DNA of 8,475 bases from Acidobacteriota bacterium (GTDB lineage: Bacteria; Acidobacteriota; Terriglobia; Terriglobales; Acidobacteriaceae), in assembly GCA_021781255.1 (NCBI GenBank), contig JAJXXG010001266.1, positions 1-8,475 of the forward strand, in the 5' to 3' direction. This document shows positions 1 to 8,200 of this stretch, piece after piece (position 1 is the stretch's first letter; each line of letters opens with the position of its first letter). A program made the translations under genes and the position numbers. Below the pieces are notes generated by a model, which searched no databases, was not told the origin of the DNA, and worked only from the letters and a program-made list of their open reading frames with translations.

Positions 1-1087
1 TGGCCGTGTAATCACTGATGACAAAGCCGTTAAAGCCCCACTCCTTGCGCAGCACCTGGTGCAGCAGGAAGGGATTGGCCGTGGAAGGCACGCCGTTGAG
101 GGCGTTGAAGGCGCTCATGATGGTGACCGCGCCAGCTTTAATAGCCGCATGGTAGGGCGGCAGATAAATCTGGCGCAGGCGAATCTCCGACATGTCGGTG
201 GTGTTGTATTCGCGACCGGCCTCGGCGGCACCGTAGGCTGCGAAGTGCTTGATGCAGGCGGCAACGCGGCCGGGCTGAGAGATGTCATTGCCTTGATATC
301 CGCGGACATAAGCCCGCGCCATTGCAGTGCCAAGGACTGGATCCTCACCCGCTCCTTCAATGGTGCGTCCCCAGCGCGGGTCGCGGCTGATGTCGACCAT
401 GGGTGAGTAAAACCAGTTGACGCCTGCGGTGCGCGCCTCCTCGGCGGACATGTGCGCAAGCTGCGTGACAAGTGCCGGATCAAATGTTGCGGCGAGACCG
501 AGCGGTACCGGATAGATGGTGCGGAAGCCGTGAATCACATCCGCGCCGAACATGAGCGGGATATGGAGTCGACTCTTATCAACGGCGAGGTGCTGGTACT
601 CATTGGTGCGGGCCTGACCTACGAGGTTGAGCAGCGAGCCCAACTGGCCAGTGGCGGCCAGCTTCATGGAATCAATGTGGTTGGCGGTGACTGGATTGAC
701 GCCAAGAACGATCTTTGAAGAGTCCTCGTCGGCGCTTTTGGATGCGCCACTCGCGGGCTCGTTGCCGGTGTCGCTGTACTGCACGAGCTGGCCAATTTTT
801 TCCTCGAGCGTCATGCGCTTGAGCAGAGCGTCGACCTTCTTTTCAATGGCAGGACTGGCGAGCTGGGAGTTGGAGGGCAGAACCTTGGCGGAAGAGAATG
901 CTGGTGTTGCGGACGCCTTTGCCTGCGCGCCGGCGGGAGCACTGAACAGGACCGGCAAAAGGCACACAGAAACAGCAAGGCTGAGAGAGGCAGCGCGTAT
1001 GATCCTTGCGGACTGGCGAAAACTGGGCCCGCCAAAAGGGCTGCCTTGACGCCCAGCAAGGGTACAATTCGATCCATTTTCCTGCAT
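1..1087 (-). CDS. bglX: GH3 beta-glucosidase, BglX type (3' end outside window)
   Basis: This is the N-terminal 362 residues of a secreted family 3 glycoside hydrolase, which removes glucose from the non-reducing end of beta-glucosides in the periplasm. The ATG at 1087-1085 follows a GGAG ten bases upstream. A basic stretch and a hydrophobic segment (about residues 28-50) end in AGAQA, with likely cleavage after residue 56. The GH3 barrel follows: MTLEEKIGQL, DVIHGFRT, SRDPRWGRT, GAGEDP, KHF at 280-282 and EYNTTDMSE, which closely match E. coli BglX. The nucleophile Asp is residue 359 in GFVISDYTA (codon 13-11), right at the window edge. The acid/base residue and C-terminal domains are outside, so integrity cannot be judged. 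The gene is divergent from the glycoamylase-like gene at 1385. Family and fold are clear. A sophorose or beta-1,2-glucooligosaccharide substrate is inferred from that neighbour only. Confidence 0.95.
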   Translation of the reverse strand, partial: MQENGSNCTLAGRQGSPFGGPSFRQSARIIRAASLSLAVSVCLLPVLFSAPAGAQAKASATPAFSSAKVLPSNSQLASPAIEKKVDALLKRMTLEEKIGQLVQYSDTGNEPASGASKSADEDSSKIVLGVNPVTANHIDSMKLAATGQLGSLLNLVGQARTNEYQHLAVDKSRLHIPLMFGADVIHGFRTIYPVPLGLAATFDPALVTQLAHMSAEEARTAGVNWFYSPMVDISRDPRWGRTIEGAGEDPVLGTAMARAYVRGYQGNDISQPGRVAACIKHFAAYGAAEAGREYNTTDMSEIRLRQIYLPPYHAAIKAGAVTIMSAFNALNGVPSTANPFLLHQVLRKEWGFNGFVISDYTA

Positions 1088-1097
1088 CACTTGGCTA

Positions 1098-1101
1098 CTC
1101 C
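1098..1101 (-). promoter_or_regulatory. Ribosome binding site of the GH3 gene
   Basis: GGAG on the minus strand lies ten bases before the ATG at 1087-1085. It supports this start over the in-frame GTG immediately upstream. The spacing is slightly long, so the start is likely but not certain. Confidence 0.5.
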
Positions 1102-1243
1102 GTCTATTTAGTTCTGCGGTTGGCGACCTATCACAATCGCCCGGCACGCCATGAGCCGAGACCACATCCAACAAGTAACATGCCAGCAACTTCCGACAGA
1201 TTTGGCTTACAAGGAGCAACGTGAATGCTACACTGGCTGCCGT

Positions 1244-1263
1244 GAGCGCAATCGTTTGCGCTC
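1244..1263. promoter_or_regulatory. Operator-like palindrome of LacI/PurR type between divergent sugar genes
   Basis: The sequence GAGCGCAATCGTTTGCGCTC pairs at 9 of 10 symmetric positions about a central CG. The LacI/GalR family favours operators with an AA-n-CG-n-TT centre. The inner 14 bases (1247-1260) differ at one position from the E. coli PurR box core CGCAAACGTTTGCG as I recall it. The site lies 121 bases upstream of the plus-strand ATG at 1385 and 156 bases upstream of the GH3 ATG, so it could serve either or both genes. A weak -10-like TATACC sits just downstream at 1274-1279, but no convincing -35 accompanies it. The symmetry is seen directly. Binding by a LacI-family repressor responding to a glucan-derived sugar is inference, and no regulator gene is in the window. 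Confidence 0.5.
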
Positions 1264-1369
1264 TGGCAAACTGTATACCCGCAGCCTCTGTCCGTCAAAT
1301 CCTGTTTGCATTGGAGGCGGCAACCGAGACAGCCCGAGTCCGATGCCCTACGCCCCCCTGCCGAAGCCC

Positions 1370-1375
1370 AAGGAG
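1370..1375 (+). promoter_or_regulatory. Ribosome binding site that fixes the start of the glycoamylase-like gene
   Basis: AAGGAG is followed by nine bases and then ATG at 1385. The reading frame is open back to an ATG at 1151, but only the 1385 start has a strong Shine-Dalgarno sequence and opens directly into a signal peptide. The region 1151-1384 is therefore best read as untranslated leader and regulatory DNA. Confidence 0.7.
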
Positions 1376-1384
1376 CCAAGCGCC

Positions 1385-3637
1385 ATGTACCTTTCCCTGC
1401 CACTGCCCGCCGCCGCACGCCGCTGCGGACTGCTTTGCCTTGCCCTGCTGGCCTCCACTCCACTGCTGGCGGCACAGACGCCCACGCAGTATTACCGGCA
1501 TGTGGTCTTTGACAACAGCTTGACGTCGAACCGGTATTTCTACAGCCGGGCGGCCACCAGCGGGCAAAGCGCACTGGATGCGCAGGACGGGCGGTTGCCG
1601 GTGGAGTCCAACATTACCCATACGCCGCCCAATGCCCTGAAGATTGCCTGGAGGTCCGCGCCTGCTGGCGGATGGGTGGCCGAGATTTCGTTGAACAACT
1701 TCCGCAATCGCCTGCCCGGACTGACCGGCAGCAACCTCTACTTCTGGCTATATGCGCCGAAGACGATTGCGGCGACGGATATGCCGCAACTGGTGCTTTC
1801 CACTTCTACCCACGGGATGCAGGTGGCGGAATTTCCTGCGAGCTTTACCGCGCCGATTGATCTGGGCAAATTCACCGGCAATATGCCGGCCGGGCGCTGG
1901 GTGCGCGTGCGCATTCCGCTGGCCGGGTGCAAATCTGCCTCGATTTATCCTTTCCGGCCGGAATTGCTGCAAAGCCTCACCTTCCACCAGGGTGCGGCGG
2001 ACAACCAGCCGCATACGCTGCTTGTGGATGACGTTTATGTGGGCAACGATGCGATGGATGCCGCAAAGCTGGATGCGCCCGCGCACCTGCGCGCAACCGG
2101 CTACGACCGGCATGTTGAGCTTGCATGGGAGGCGACGGATGCGCCGGGCGTTGCGCGCTATGAGGTTTACCGCTCGATGGACGGCGGGGCGTTTGAGCCG
2201 ATCGGCATCCAGTGGCCGGGAGTGCATCGCTACGAGGATTTTCTGGGCAAGTCGGACGTGAAGGCGGAGTACAAGGTGGTGGCGGCGGGTTGGGATGGAA
2301 GGCAGTCGGCCTTCTCCAATGCAGCCGAGGCTGCCACGCACGCGATGACGGAGAATCAGCTGCTGACGATGATGCAGCGGGCGAACTTCGAGTACTACTG
2401 GGAGGGCGCTGACCCTCACTCAGGCATGGCACGCGAAAACATTCCGGGCGATAACCGCATTGTGGCCACGGGCGCCAGCGGCTTTGGCGTGATGGCGCTG
2501 ATGGTGGGTGTGGATCGCGGCTTTATCACGCGCAAGCAGGGGCTGGACCGGCTGACGAAGATTGTCGACTTCCTCACGCACGCCGAGCGCTATCACGGTG
2601 CGTGGTCGCATTACATGAATGGCGCGACGGGGCGCACGATGCCGGTCTTCGGAATGTATGACAATGGCGGCGACCTGGTGGAGACGTCATTCATGCTGGA
2701 GGGGCTGCTGGCCGCACGGCAGTATTTTCGCGGGCCCAGCGCGGAAGAGCAGGCGCTCTACAAGAACATCACGCATCTTTGGGACACAGTGGATTACGCG
2801 TGGTATCGCCAGACACCCGAGAGCAATTTCATTTACTGGCACTGGTCACCGGAGTGGCAGTTCAAGATTCATCATCCGCTGATCGGCTTCAACGAGGTGA
2901 TGATCGCCTATTTGCTGGCGATGGCATCGCCCACGCATGCGGTGCCGGCGAGCATGTATTACTCGGGCTGGGCCGGACAGAGCAAACGCGCGATTGAATA
3001 TCGCGAGGGATGGTCTGGCAGCAAGGAAGGCGACCACTACTGGAATGGCAACACGTACTTTGGCATTCATCTGGACGTGGGCGTGCATCGCGGCGGACCT
3101 CTGTTCTTCACGCATTACTCCTTCATGGGGTTTGATCCGCACGCGCTGCATGACAAGTACACGTCGTCGTACTTCAACAACAATCGCGACATTGCCCGGA
3201 TCAATCTTGCGTATTCGCTTGCGAACCCAAAGCACTGGAAGGGCTACGGCGCAGATGCCTGGGGATTGACGGCGAGCGATGGCCCCTATGGCTATGCTGC
3301 GCAGGCGCCGGACAAGGCTGACGACCACGGCACCATTACGCCTACGGGCGCGCTGGCTTCGTTTCCTTATACGCCTGCGGCCTCAATGGCCGCGCTGAAG
3401 CACTACTACTGCGACCTGGGCGGCGAACTGTGGGGCGTGTATGGGCTGCGCGACGCCTATAACCCGACAGACGAATGGGTTTCTCCGATCTACATGGGCC
3501 TGAACCAGGCGCCGATTGTGGTGATGATTGAGAACTATCGCACAGGGCTGGTGTGGAAGAATTTTATGGCCAACCCTGAAATTGGCGCGATGTTGAAGAA
3601 GCTGAATGCCGAGACCGCGCGCCAGAAAAAGCGCTGA
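1385..3637 (+). CDS. Secreted glycoamylase-like (PF10091/GH144-type) glucan hydrolase with FnIII module
   Basis: This 750-residue exported protein is probably an endo- or exo-acting beta-1,2-glucanase. Residues 1-30 are a signal peptide (RR at 12-13, hydrophobic core 15-28, cleavage near LLAA/QT). Residues about 35-222 are a beta-rich, carbohydrate-binding-like domain I cannot name. Residues about 230-318 resemble fibronectin III ([28 protein letters not shown]). Residues about 320-745 form the catalytic (alpha/alpha)6-type domain, with [17 protein letters not shown] (335-351), [11 protein letters not shown] (426-436), GFNEV (501-505), [10 protein letters not shown] (576-585) and the terminal signature [13 protein letters not shown] (712-724). 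These are hallmarks of the family once called putative glucoamylase (COG5368). GH144 members characterised in Bacteroidota cleave beta-1,2-glucan or release sophorose. The divergent GH3 gene fits a second step. The domain family is well supported, but the substrate is inferred. Confidence 0.9.
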   Translation: MYLSLPLPAAARRCGLLCLALLASTPLLAAQTPTQYYRHVVFDNSLTSNRYFYSRAATSGQSALDAQDGRLPVESNITHTPPNALKIAWRSAPAGGWVAEISLNNFRNRLPGLTGSNLYFWLYAPKTIAATDMPQLVLSTSTHGMQVAEFPASFTAPIDLGKFTGNMPAGRWVRVRIPLAGCKSASIYPFRPELLQSLTFHQGAADNQPHTLLVDDVYVGNDAMDAAKLDAPAHLRATGYDRHVELAWEATDAPGVARYEVYRSMDGGAFEPIGIQWPGVHRYEDFLGKSDVKAEYKVVAAGWDGRQSAFSNAAEAATHAMTENQLLTMMQRANFEYYWEGADPHSGMARENIPGDNRIVATGASGFGVMALMVGVDRGFITRKQGLDRLTKIVDFLTHAERYHGAWSHYMNGATGRTMPVFGMYDNGGDLVETSFMLEGLLAARQYFRGPSAEEQALYKNITHLWDTVDYAWYRQTPESNFIYWHWSPEWQFKIHHPLIGFNEVMIAYLLAMASPTHAVPASMYYSGWAGQSKRAIEYREGWSGSKEGDHYWNGNTYFGIHLDVGVHRGGPLFFTHYSFMGFDPHALHDKYTSSYFNNNRDIARINLAYSLANPKHWKGYGADAWGLTASDGPYGYAAQAPDKADDHGTITPTGALASFPYTPAASMAALKHYYCDLGGELWGVYGLRDAYNPTDEWVSPIYMGLNQAPIVVMIENYRTGLVWKNFMANPEIGAMLKKLNAETARQKKR

Positions 3638-3650
3638 ACAGGCCTTCAGC
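3633..3650 (+). other. Short hairpin overlapping the stop codon of the glycoamylase-like gene
   Basis: GCTGAA (3633-3638) and TTCAGC (3645-3650) form a six-pair stem around a six-base loop, and the stop codon lies within the left arm. No T-run follows (AACGGGACCC), so it is not a canonical intrinsic terminator. It may be a weak 3' end structure or chance. Confidence 0.25.
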
Positions 3651-3815
3651 AACGGGACCCAAGAATAAACAAGGATGCAGCTGGAATTTGCTGATGCCGG
3701 AAGGGCGTCAGTCATTTCACATGGATTGATGCTAAAAGGTTGGTGATTTCCTGTACCGCGCACGGCATTCAAAGGCGTCAACAGCGACTAGTTGCTATAC
3801 CACAGGTGCAGGAGA

Positions 3816-3859
3816 CTTCTGGTCCATTCGTTTCGGCTTTGCGGCTTCTGTCCATCGTT
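3816..3859 (+). repeat. Imperfect direct repeat forming duplicated left arm of the palindrome
   Basis: CTTCTGGTCCATTCGTT (3816-3832) recurs as CTTCTGTCCATCGTT (3845-3859), differing by two single-base gaps. Either copy can pair with the single complementary arm at 3901-3914, so the palindrome has two alternative left arms. A local duplication followed by drift would explain this. Confidence 0.55.
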
Positions 3860-3914
3860 GAACACCCTTACGGTTGGCGAGCGTAGTGAGTGTTCTTAAC
3901 AAACGAATTGGACC
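3821..3914. repeat. Nested imperfect inverted repeat (REP- or terminator-like palindrome)
   Basis: The outer arms are GGTCCATTCGTTT (3821-3833) and AAACGAATTGGACC (3901-3914), complementary except for one extra base. Nested inside, GAACAC (3860-3865) pairs with GTGTTC (3890-3895) and TACG (3869-3872) with CGTA (3882-3885) around a nine-base loop. The right half is continuous, whereas the left half carries 23 extra bases between the outer and inner arms. It lies between two convergent genes, 30 bases beyond the stop of the outer-membrane efflux gene, so it could cap transcripts from either strand. No T-run and no target-site duplication are apparent. It could instead be a repetitive extragenic palindrome or a decayed miniature element. 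Confidence 0.65.
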
Positions 3915-3943
3915 CTGGTGCGTTGTCGACGTTGCTCCCACAT

Positions 3944-5272
3944 CTACAAAGGGAGCGCGAGCAGAGTTTGCAGAACAGAGCGGGACATTTCCAGCGAGGC
4001 GCGTATACGGATAGCTTCAGCGCGCCGGGCGAGAAGGTTGGATTCGAGCGTGACGTAGAGTGCGGTGTTTAGATTGTAATCGCGCAGGCTTTGCCGAGCA
4101 GCTGCGGCGGTTTTTTCGAGCTCTGGCAATTGTGCATTGAGGTCCTTGAGTTGTGCGGCAAGGATTATGGAGGCCTGCCAGACCTGATCCGCCTGACTGT
4201 GCGCGGCGTCGAGGCGTGCCTGATAAGTCTGGCGAAGGACGGCGCGGGTGGCGCGCTGGATCGCTATCTGGCCGCGGTTGCGGTTGAAGATGGGAAGACC
4301 GAGTGTGACCGCAGGGCCAATTGCATTTACACCTTCCACAGGGTCGCGCTCGAATTCCACGCCTGCGCTGAGAGCGGGAAACTGCGCGAGAATCGCGCGG
4401 CGCAGGGTTTCCTCCTGGCTGCGGTACCCAGCGCGAAGAGCAAGGAGATCGGCGCGATGCCGCGGGAGCGTGGCGAGAGCCGCTTCGAATTGGCTTTGGG
4501 CTAATGGCGTCAAAGCGACGGGGCCTACGAGGTGGAGGTGAACGCTGGGATCCATGCCAAGGAGAGCGTTGAGAGCATGACGATTGATGTTGATCTGTGT
4601 CTGAACCTGGCGAAGTGAAGTATCAGCGTTTGAAAGGGCATTGAGGTCGGCTGCGACGGTTCCCGCAGTTTCGTCACCGTGCTGCATTGAGGCTTGATCG
4701 CGGTGGTAGCGGCGGGCAAGGAGCGCTTGCGCGGAAGTGAGGATGCGTTGGAGCTGGGAGTTGGCGCGGGCCTGGATGAAGAGCTCGCGTGCCCGTTCGG
4801 CAACCTGCCATTCCTGCCATAGGATGTTGAGATTGACCTGTTGTTCCGCGGCTCTCGCAGCTGCTTTGGCTGCGCCGCGCGTGATGAGGGCCTGAATCTG
4901 CTGGCTGAGGCCAACGGCGCCGCCGTAGTCGAGCGCGGAAGTGGCGAAGTTGGCGCTGATTTCAGGATCAGGAAGCAGGCCAGCCTGAAGGAGCTGCGCG
5001 CTTGAGACTCCGGCCTGAAGACGCGCGGCTTTGAGAGCAGGGTTGTTGAAGACGGCCAGCGTCATCACGTTGGTTTCGTCAAGACCCCTGGAGGAGAATG
5101 CATGCGGCGCAAGCCCGGGGAGCCAGAATTGTCTGGCGGAAACGGTGAGCTGCGGAGTTTTTTGCAGGTCGGGCGCAGTGGGCAGCGGGCTGGGGCGGTA
5201 ATGCGCGCAGCCGAATAGACCGAGCGCGACCAGAAGAAGGCCGGATTGCCGGATGCATAGACTGATTTTCAT
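3944..5272 (-). CDS. TolC/CusC-family outer-membrane efflux lipoprotein
   Basis: This 442-residue protein is the outer-membrane channel of a tripartite RND exporter. The N-terminus is a lipoprotein signal (hydrophobic 10-20, lipobox LFGC with Cys22), as in CusC-type channels that are lipid-anchored. Two outer-membrane efflux protein repeats follow, about 65-240 and 250-440, each rich in long Ala/Gln/Leu helices expected to build the periplasmic barrel. The second contains GPAVTLGLPIFNRNRGQIA (319-337), a close match to the strand-turn motif of CusC/CzcC relatives. The length is typical. The start ATG follows AAAGGAGG (5287-5280) with seven bases between. It overlaps the stop of the RND gene as ATGA, indicating translational coupling. 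It is the last gene of the visible operon. Family membership is firm, but the exported substrate cannot be read from it. Confidence 0.95.
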   Translation of the reverse strand: MKISLCIRQSGLLLVALGLFGCAHYRPSPLPTAPDLQKTPQLTVSARQFWLPGLAPHAFSSRGLDETNVMTLAVFNNPALKAARLQAGVSSAQLLQAGLLPDPEISANFATSALDYGGAVGLSQQIQALITRGAAKAAARAAEQQVNLNILWQEWQVAERARELFIQARANSQLQRILTSAQALLARRYHRDQASMQHGDETAGTVAADLNALSNADTSLRQVQTQININRHALNALLGMDPSVHLHLVGPVALTPLAQSQFEAALATLPRHRADLLALRAGYRSQEETLRRAILAQFPALSAGVEFERDPVEGVNAIGPAVTLGLPIFNRNRGQIAIQRATRAVLRQTYQARLDAAHSQADQVWQASIILAAQLKDLNAQLPELEKTAAAARQSLRDYNLNTALYVTLESNLLARRAEAIRIRASLEMSRSVLQTLLALPL

Positions 5273-8200
5273 GCCTGGGCCTCCTTTGTGAGTTGCCTGC
5301 GCCGGAAATGGAGATAGAGTGCGGGCAGAAGATTTGTGCTGAGCATGGCGTTCCAGAGGATGCCGCCGAGGACAACGGCGGCGAGTCCCTGTTCGGGCGC
5401 CGCTCCCTGGCCCCAGCCGAGGGCCGTGGGCAGCATGCCGAGTGTTGCGGTGAAAGTGGTGAGCGCGATGGGACGGAAGCGGACGTGGACGGCTTCGCGT
5501 ACGGCAGCTTCGGGGTCCATGCCGGCAGCTTCATTCTTGCGTGTGCGATAAAGCAGCACGATGCCGTGATTGAGGCCGATGCCGACGAGGGTGAGGAAGG
5601 CGACCATGCCCACGGCGTTGAGGCCGACGCCGCTGATGAGCAACGCCGCGGCACCGCCGGTGAAAGCCATAGGAATTTGCAGAAGCAAGAGGCCGGGCAC
5701 AAGCAGGCCGTCGAACTGGAGAATCAAGATGGCGACCATGATCAGGAACGCCGCGAGGGCCGCAGCAAGAAGACCGATGACCGCATCCTCAAGCTGCGGG
5801 AAAAGGCCACCGAATTCGTAGCGGTAACCGGGAGGCATTTTCAGACCGGCGAGAGCCTTGCGCGCGGACTGGATGGTGCTGCCCAGAGGGCCGGTGGGAG
5901 TGGCGAGAATTTCGAGAGCTCGCGCGCCGTCAATGTGGCGGATGGTGCTGGGCGTGGGAACCATTTGGATGTTGGCAAGCTGGCTGAGGGGCGTCCAGCC
6001 GTCCGTGCGGATGGGAAGGCGCGCCAGCGCGGCGAGGGAGTAATCGGGCGCATCGGCAATGCGCACGTAGAGCGCAAGGGGAAGATTTCCTTCGGGCATC
6101 TGTGCGACGATTTTGCCGTTGAGAAGAGGGGCGATTTGCGCGTAAAGCTGAGCTGGAGTGATGTGGCGTGCGGCGAGGGCGTCCATTTTGGGAGTGATTT
6201 GAATCTGGGTGATGAGGTAGCCATCGTTGTTGAAGATGCCGGTGAGCGCGGGGATGGGAAGGAGACGATCGACCATCTGCGCGGCGATGGTGCGCATTTC
6301 AGAGATCCGACTGCCATAAACGTTAATGACGAAGGGCTGAGGCAGACCGAAGAGGCTTTCGCCGACGCGCTCGATGGTGGGTGTGTCCATCGAGAGCTGG
6401 ACGCCCGGGGTTTGGCTCTCCTTCATGAGTCGGGCGCTGAGGGCACCGAGATTGCTAACGTTGACGCTGTGCTTGAGGGTGATCTGGATTTCGCCTGCGT
6501 AGGCGGGCTCAGTGTAAGTGCCGTTGGAGGGCGAGCCGATGCGGGTGTAGATGTGATTGACGGCCGGGTCTGCGGCCATGCGTCTGGTCATGCTCATGAC
6601 GGCAGCTTCCGTATCGACCAGCGAACTGCCGGGCGGCAGGGTGAAGCTTTCAAGCAGGACTCCTTCATTGGGCAGCGGAAGGAAGTCAATGGGGACGAAG
6701 ACGAGGCTGGCAAGGCTGGCGAGCAGAAGTACGAAACAGACGGTCAGGCCCCAGCGGGGATGACTGGCCACTACGCCAAACAAGCGCTCGTTTTTCCCGC
6801 GGAGATAATCGAGGGCTTTGCCGGCGAGGGTGGGTCTGGTGCGGGCTTTGGCTTTGAGGAAGCCGAGACAGAGCGGAATGAGGCTGACGGAGATAAGCAG
6901 TGAGGCGAGGAGCGAAAAGGTCATCGCCAGTGCGAAGGGGATGAAGAAGAGTCTGGCGAGCCCGCCAACAAAGAGCAGCGGCGCGAAGGAGAAGATTGTT
7001 GTGAGGGTGCCTGTGACGTCGGGACCAACGATATCTTTGAGACCACGGAGGACGCCGGTCCAGCGATCATCGCCTTGCTCCCATCGGTGGTAGATGCTTT
7101 CGAGGACGATGATGCCGTCATCGCAGAGCAGGCCGACGGCGACGGTGAGCGCACCGAGCGTCATGAGATTGAGACTTTGGTCTGCGGCATAGAGCCCTGC
7201 AATGCCAAGCAACAGCGAAAGCGGGATGCTGAGGGCGAGTATCCAGATGCCGCGACCTGCTCCGAGGATCCAAAGCAGCACACCGATGGCAAGGATACCG
7301 CCGATGAGAAGGTTTCGGGCGAGGTCAGCACCGGTGCTATGGACAAGATGGCCCTGGCTGTAAATGCGAACCCAGCGGACACCGGGCGGAAGCTGCTTGA
7401 GGCTGGACGCAAGGATTTGCTGAACGCTCTGGTTAACGGGAATGGTGGAAGCGCCAGGTTGCTTGAAGACGACGAGCGCGACGCTTGTATGGCCGTCGAG
7501 CAACCCAGCGTTACGCGTGGGAACTGCAGCGCGGATGACGTGCGCGAGATCGTACAGAGGGATGAGGCCACTTGCGGATTGGACGGGGATGTTTTCCAGA
7601 TCGGCGATGTGGCTGGGTAGATTGCGGACTTCGATGAAAGCATCCTGATGGCCTGCGGTGATGTAGCCGCCGGGATTGAGAAGAACCTGCTGTTGGAGGG
7701 CGTTGAGCAGCTCAGTGATAGAGACGCCGTAACGATACATGGCAGCGAGATCTGGCTGAACCCAGAGGGCCTCTTCGCCAGCACCGTAGACCTCGACCTT
7801 GTAGACGCCGGGCAGAGCGCGGAGCGCGGGCACCACGTTGGCCATGATGGAGCGCTGGGCTGCAGCAGGCGCAACGGAGGCAGGGGTCTTTAGAGCGTAA
7901 TCGGCGACCTCGTCGATGGCGTTGCCCATGATTTCAGAGATCGGATGCACAGAGGCGGGCATCTCGGGGCGGGCGCGGTCGATAGCGCTGTTGACGGCCA
8001 TCAGATCCATCTGGCTGTCAGTGCCCTCGCGGAAGCGGACATCGGTCTCAACCACGCCATTACCCATGCTGGAGCGGACGTTGACGAGGTTGGGGAGCGA
8101 CATGATCTCGCCTTCGAGCGGCCAGGTGATTTCGGTTTCAAGTTCTGTGGAGGTGGCGCCGGGCTGGTGAGTGATGATGCTGATCATGGGGAAGTTGAAT

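Larger units (their letters stand above)
3638..3943. other. Tail-to-tail intergenic region without a credible gene
   Basis: These 306 bases separate the convergent glycoamylase-like gene and efflux operon. No open frame here has a plausible ribosome binding site or recognisable protein. The first 180 bases hold only weak signals: a bulged inverted repeat (TGATGCCG at 3692-3699 with CGGCATTCA at 3763-3771) and two near copies of AAGGCGTCA (3701-3710 and 3771-3780). The last third holds the nested palindrome annotated separately. A T-rich intrinsic terminator is not visible for either strand. Confidence 0.6.

Noticed and set aside
59..718. Plus-strand open frames opposite the GH3 gene
   Set aside because: The minus strand translates continuously into GH3 motifs across this whole stretch, so these frames are shadows.
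1274..1279. TATACC as a -10 promoter element for the glycoamylase-like gene
   Set aside because: No recognisable -35 hexamer lies 16-18 bases upstream. It is kept only as a remark with the operator.
1151..1384. N-terminal extension of the glycoamylase-like protein to an ATG at 1151
   Set aside because: The extension has no signal peptide, is not protein-like, contains the palindrome, and lacks a good ribosome binding site, whereas 1385 has AAGGAG at nine bases and begins a signal sequence.
3633..3650. Intrinsic terminator for the glycoamylase-like gene
   Set aside because: The stem is only six pairs and no T-run follows. It is recorded as a hairpin only.
3383..3781. 132-codon minus-strand frame across the end of the glycoamylase-like gene and the intergenic region
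   Set aside because: Two thirds of it is antisense to the conserved C-terminal catalytic signature, and the remaining residues resemble nothing known.
3786..3799. Small palindrome-like AGCGACTAGTTGCT
   Set aside because: It is a loopless 14-base near-palindrome with a mismatch in each arm and no relation to a promoter, easily expected by chance.
5293..6903. Long 536-codon open frame on the plus strand opposite the RND gene
   Set aside because: It is antisense to a clearly conserved RND transporter, has a charged low-complexity composition and matches no family. Such frames arise by codon bias in high-GC genes.
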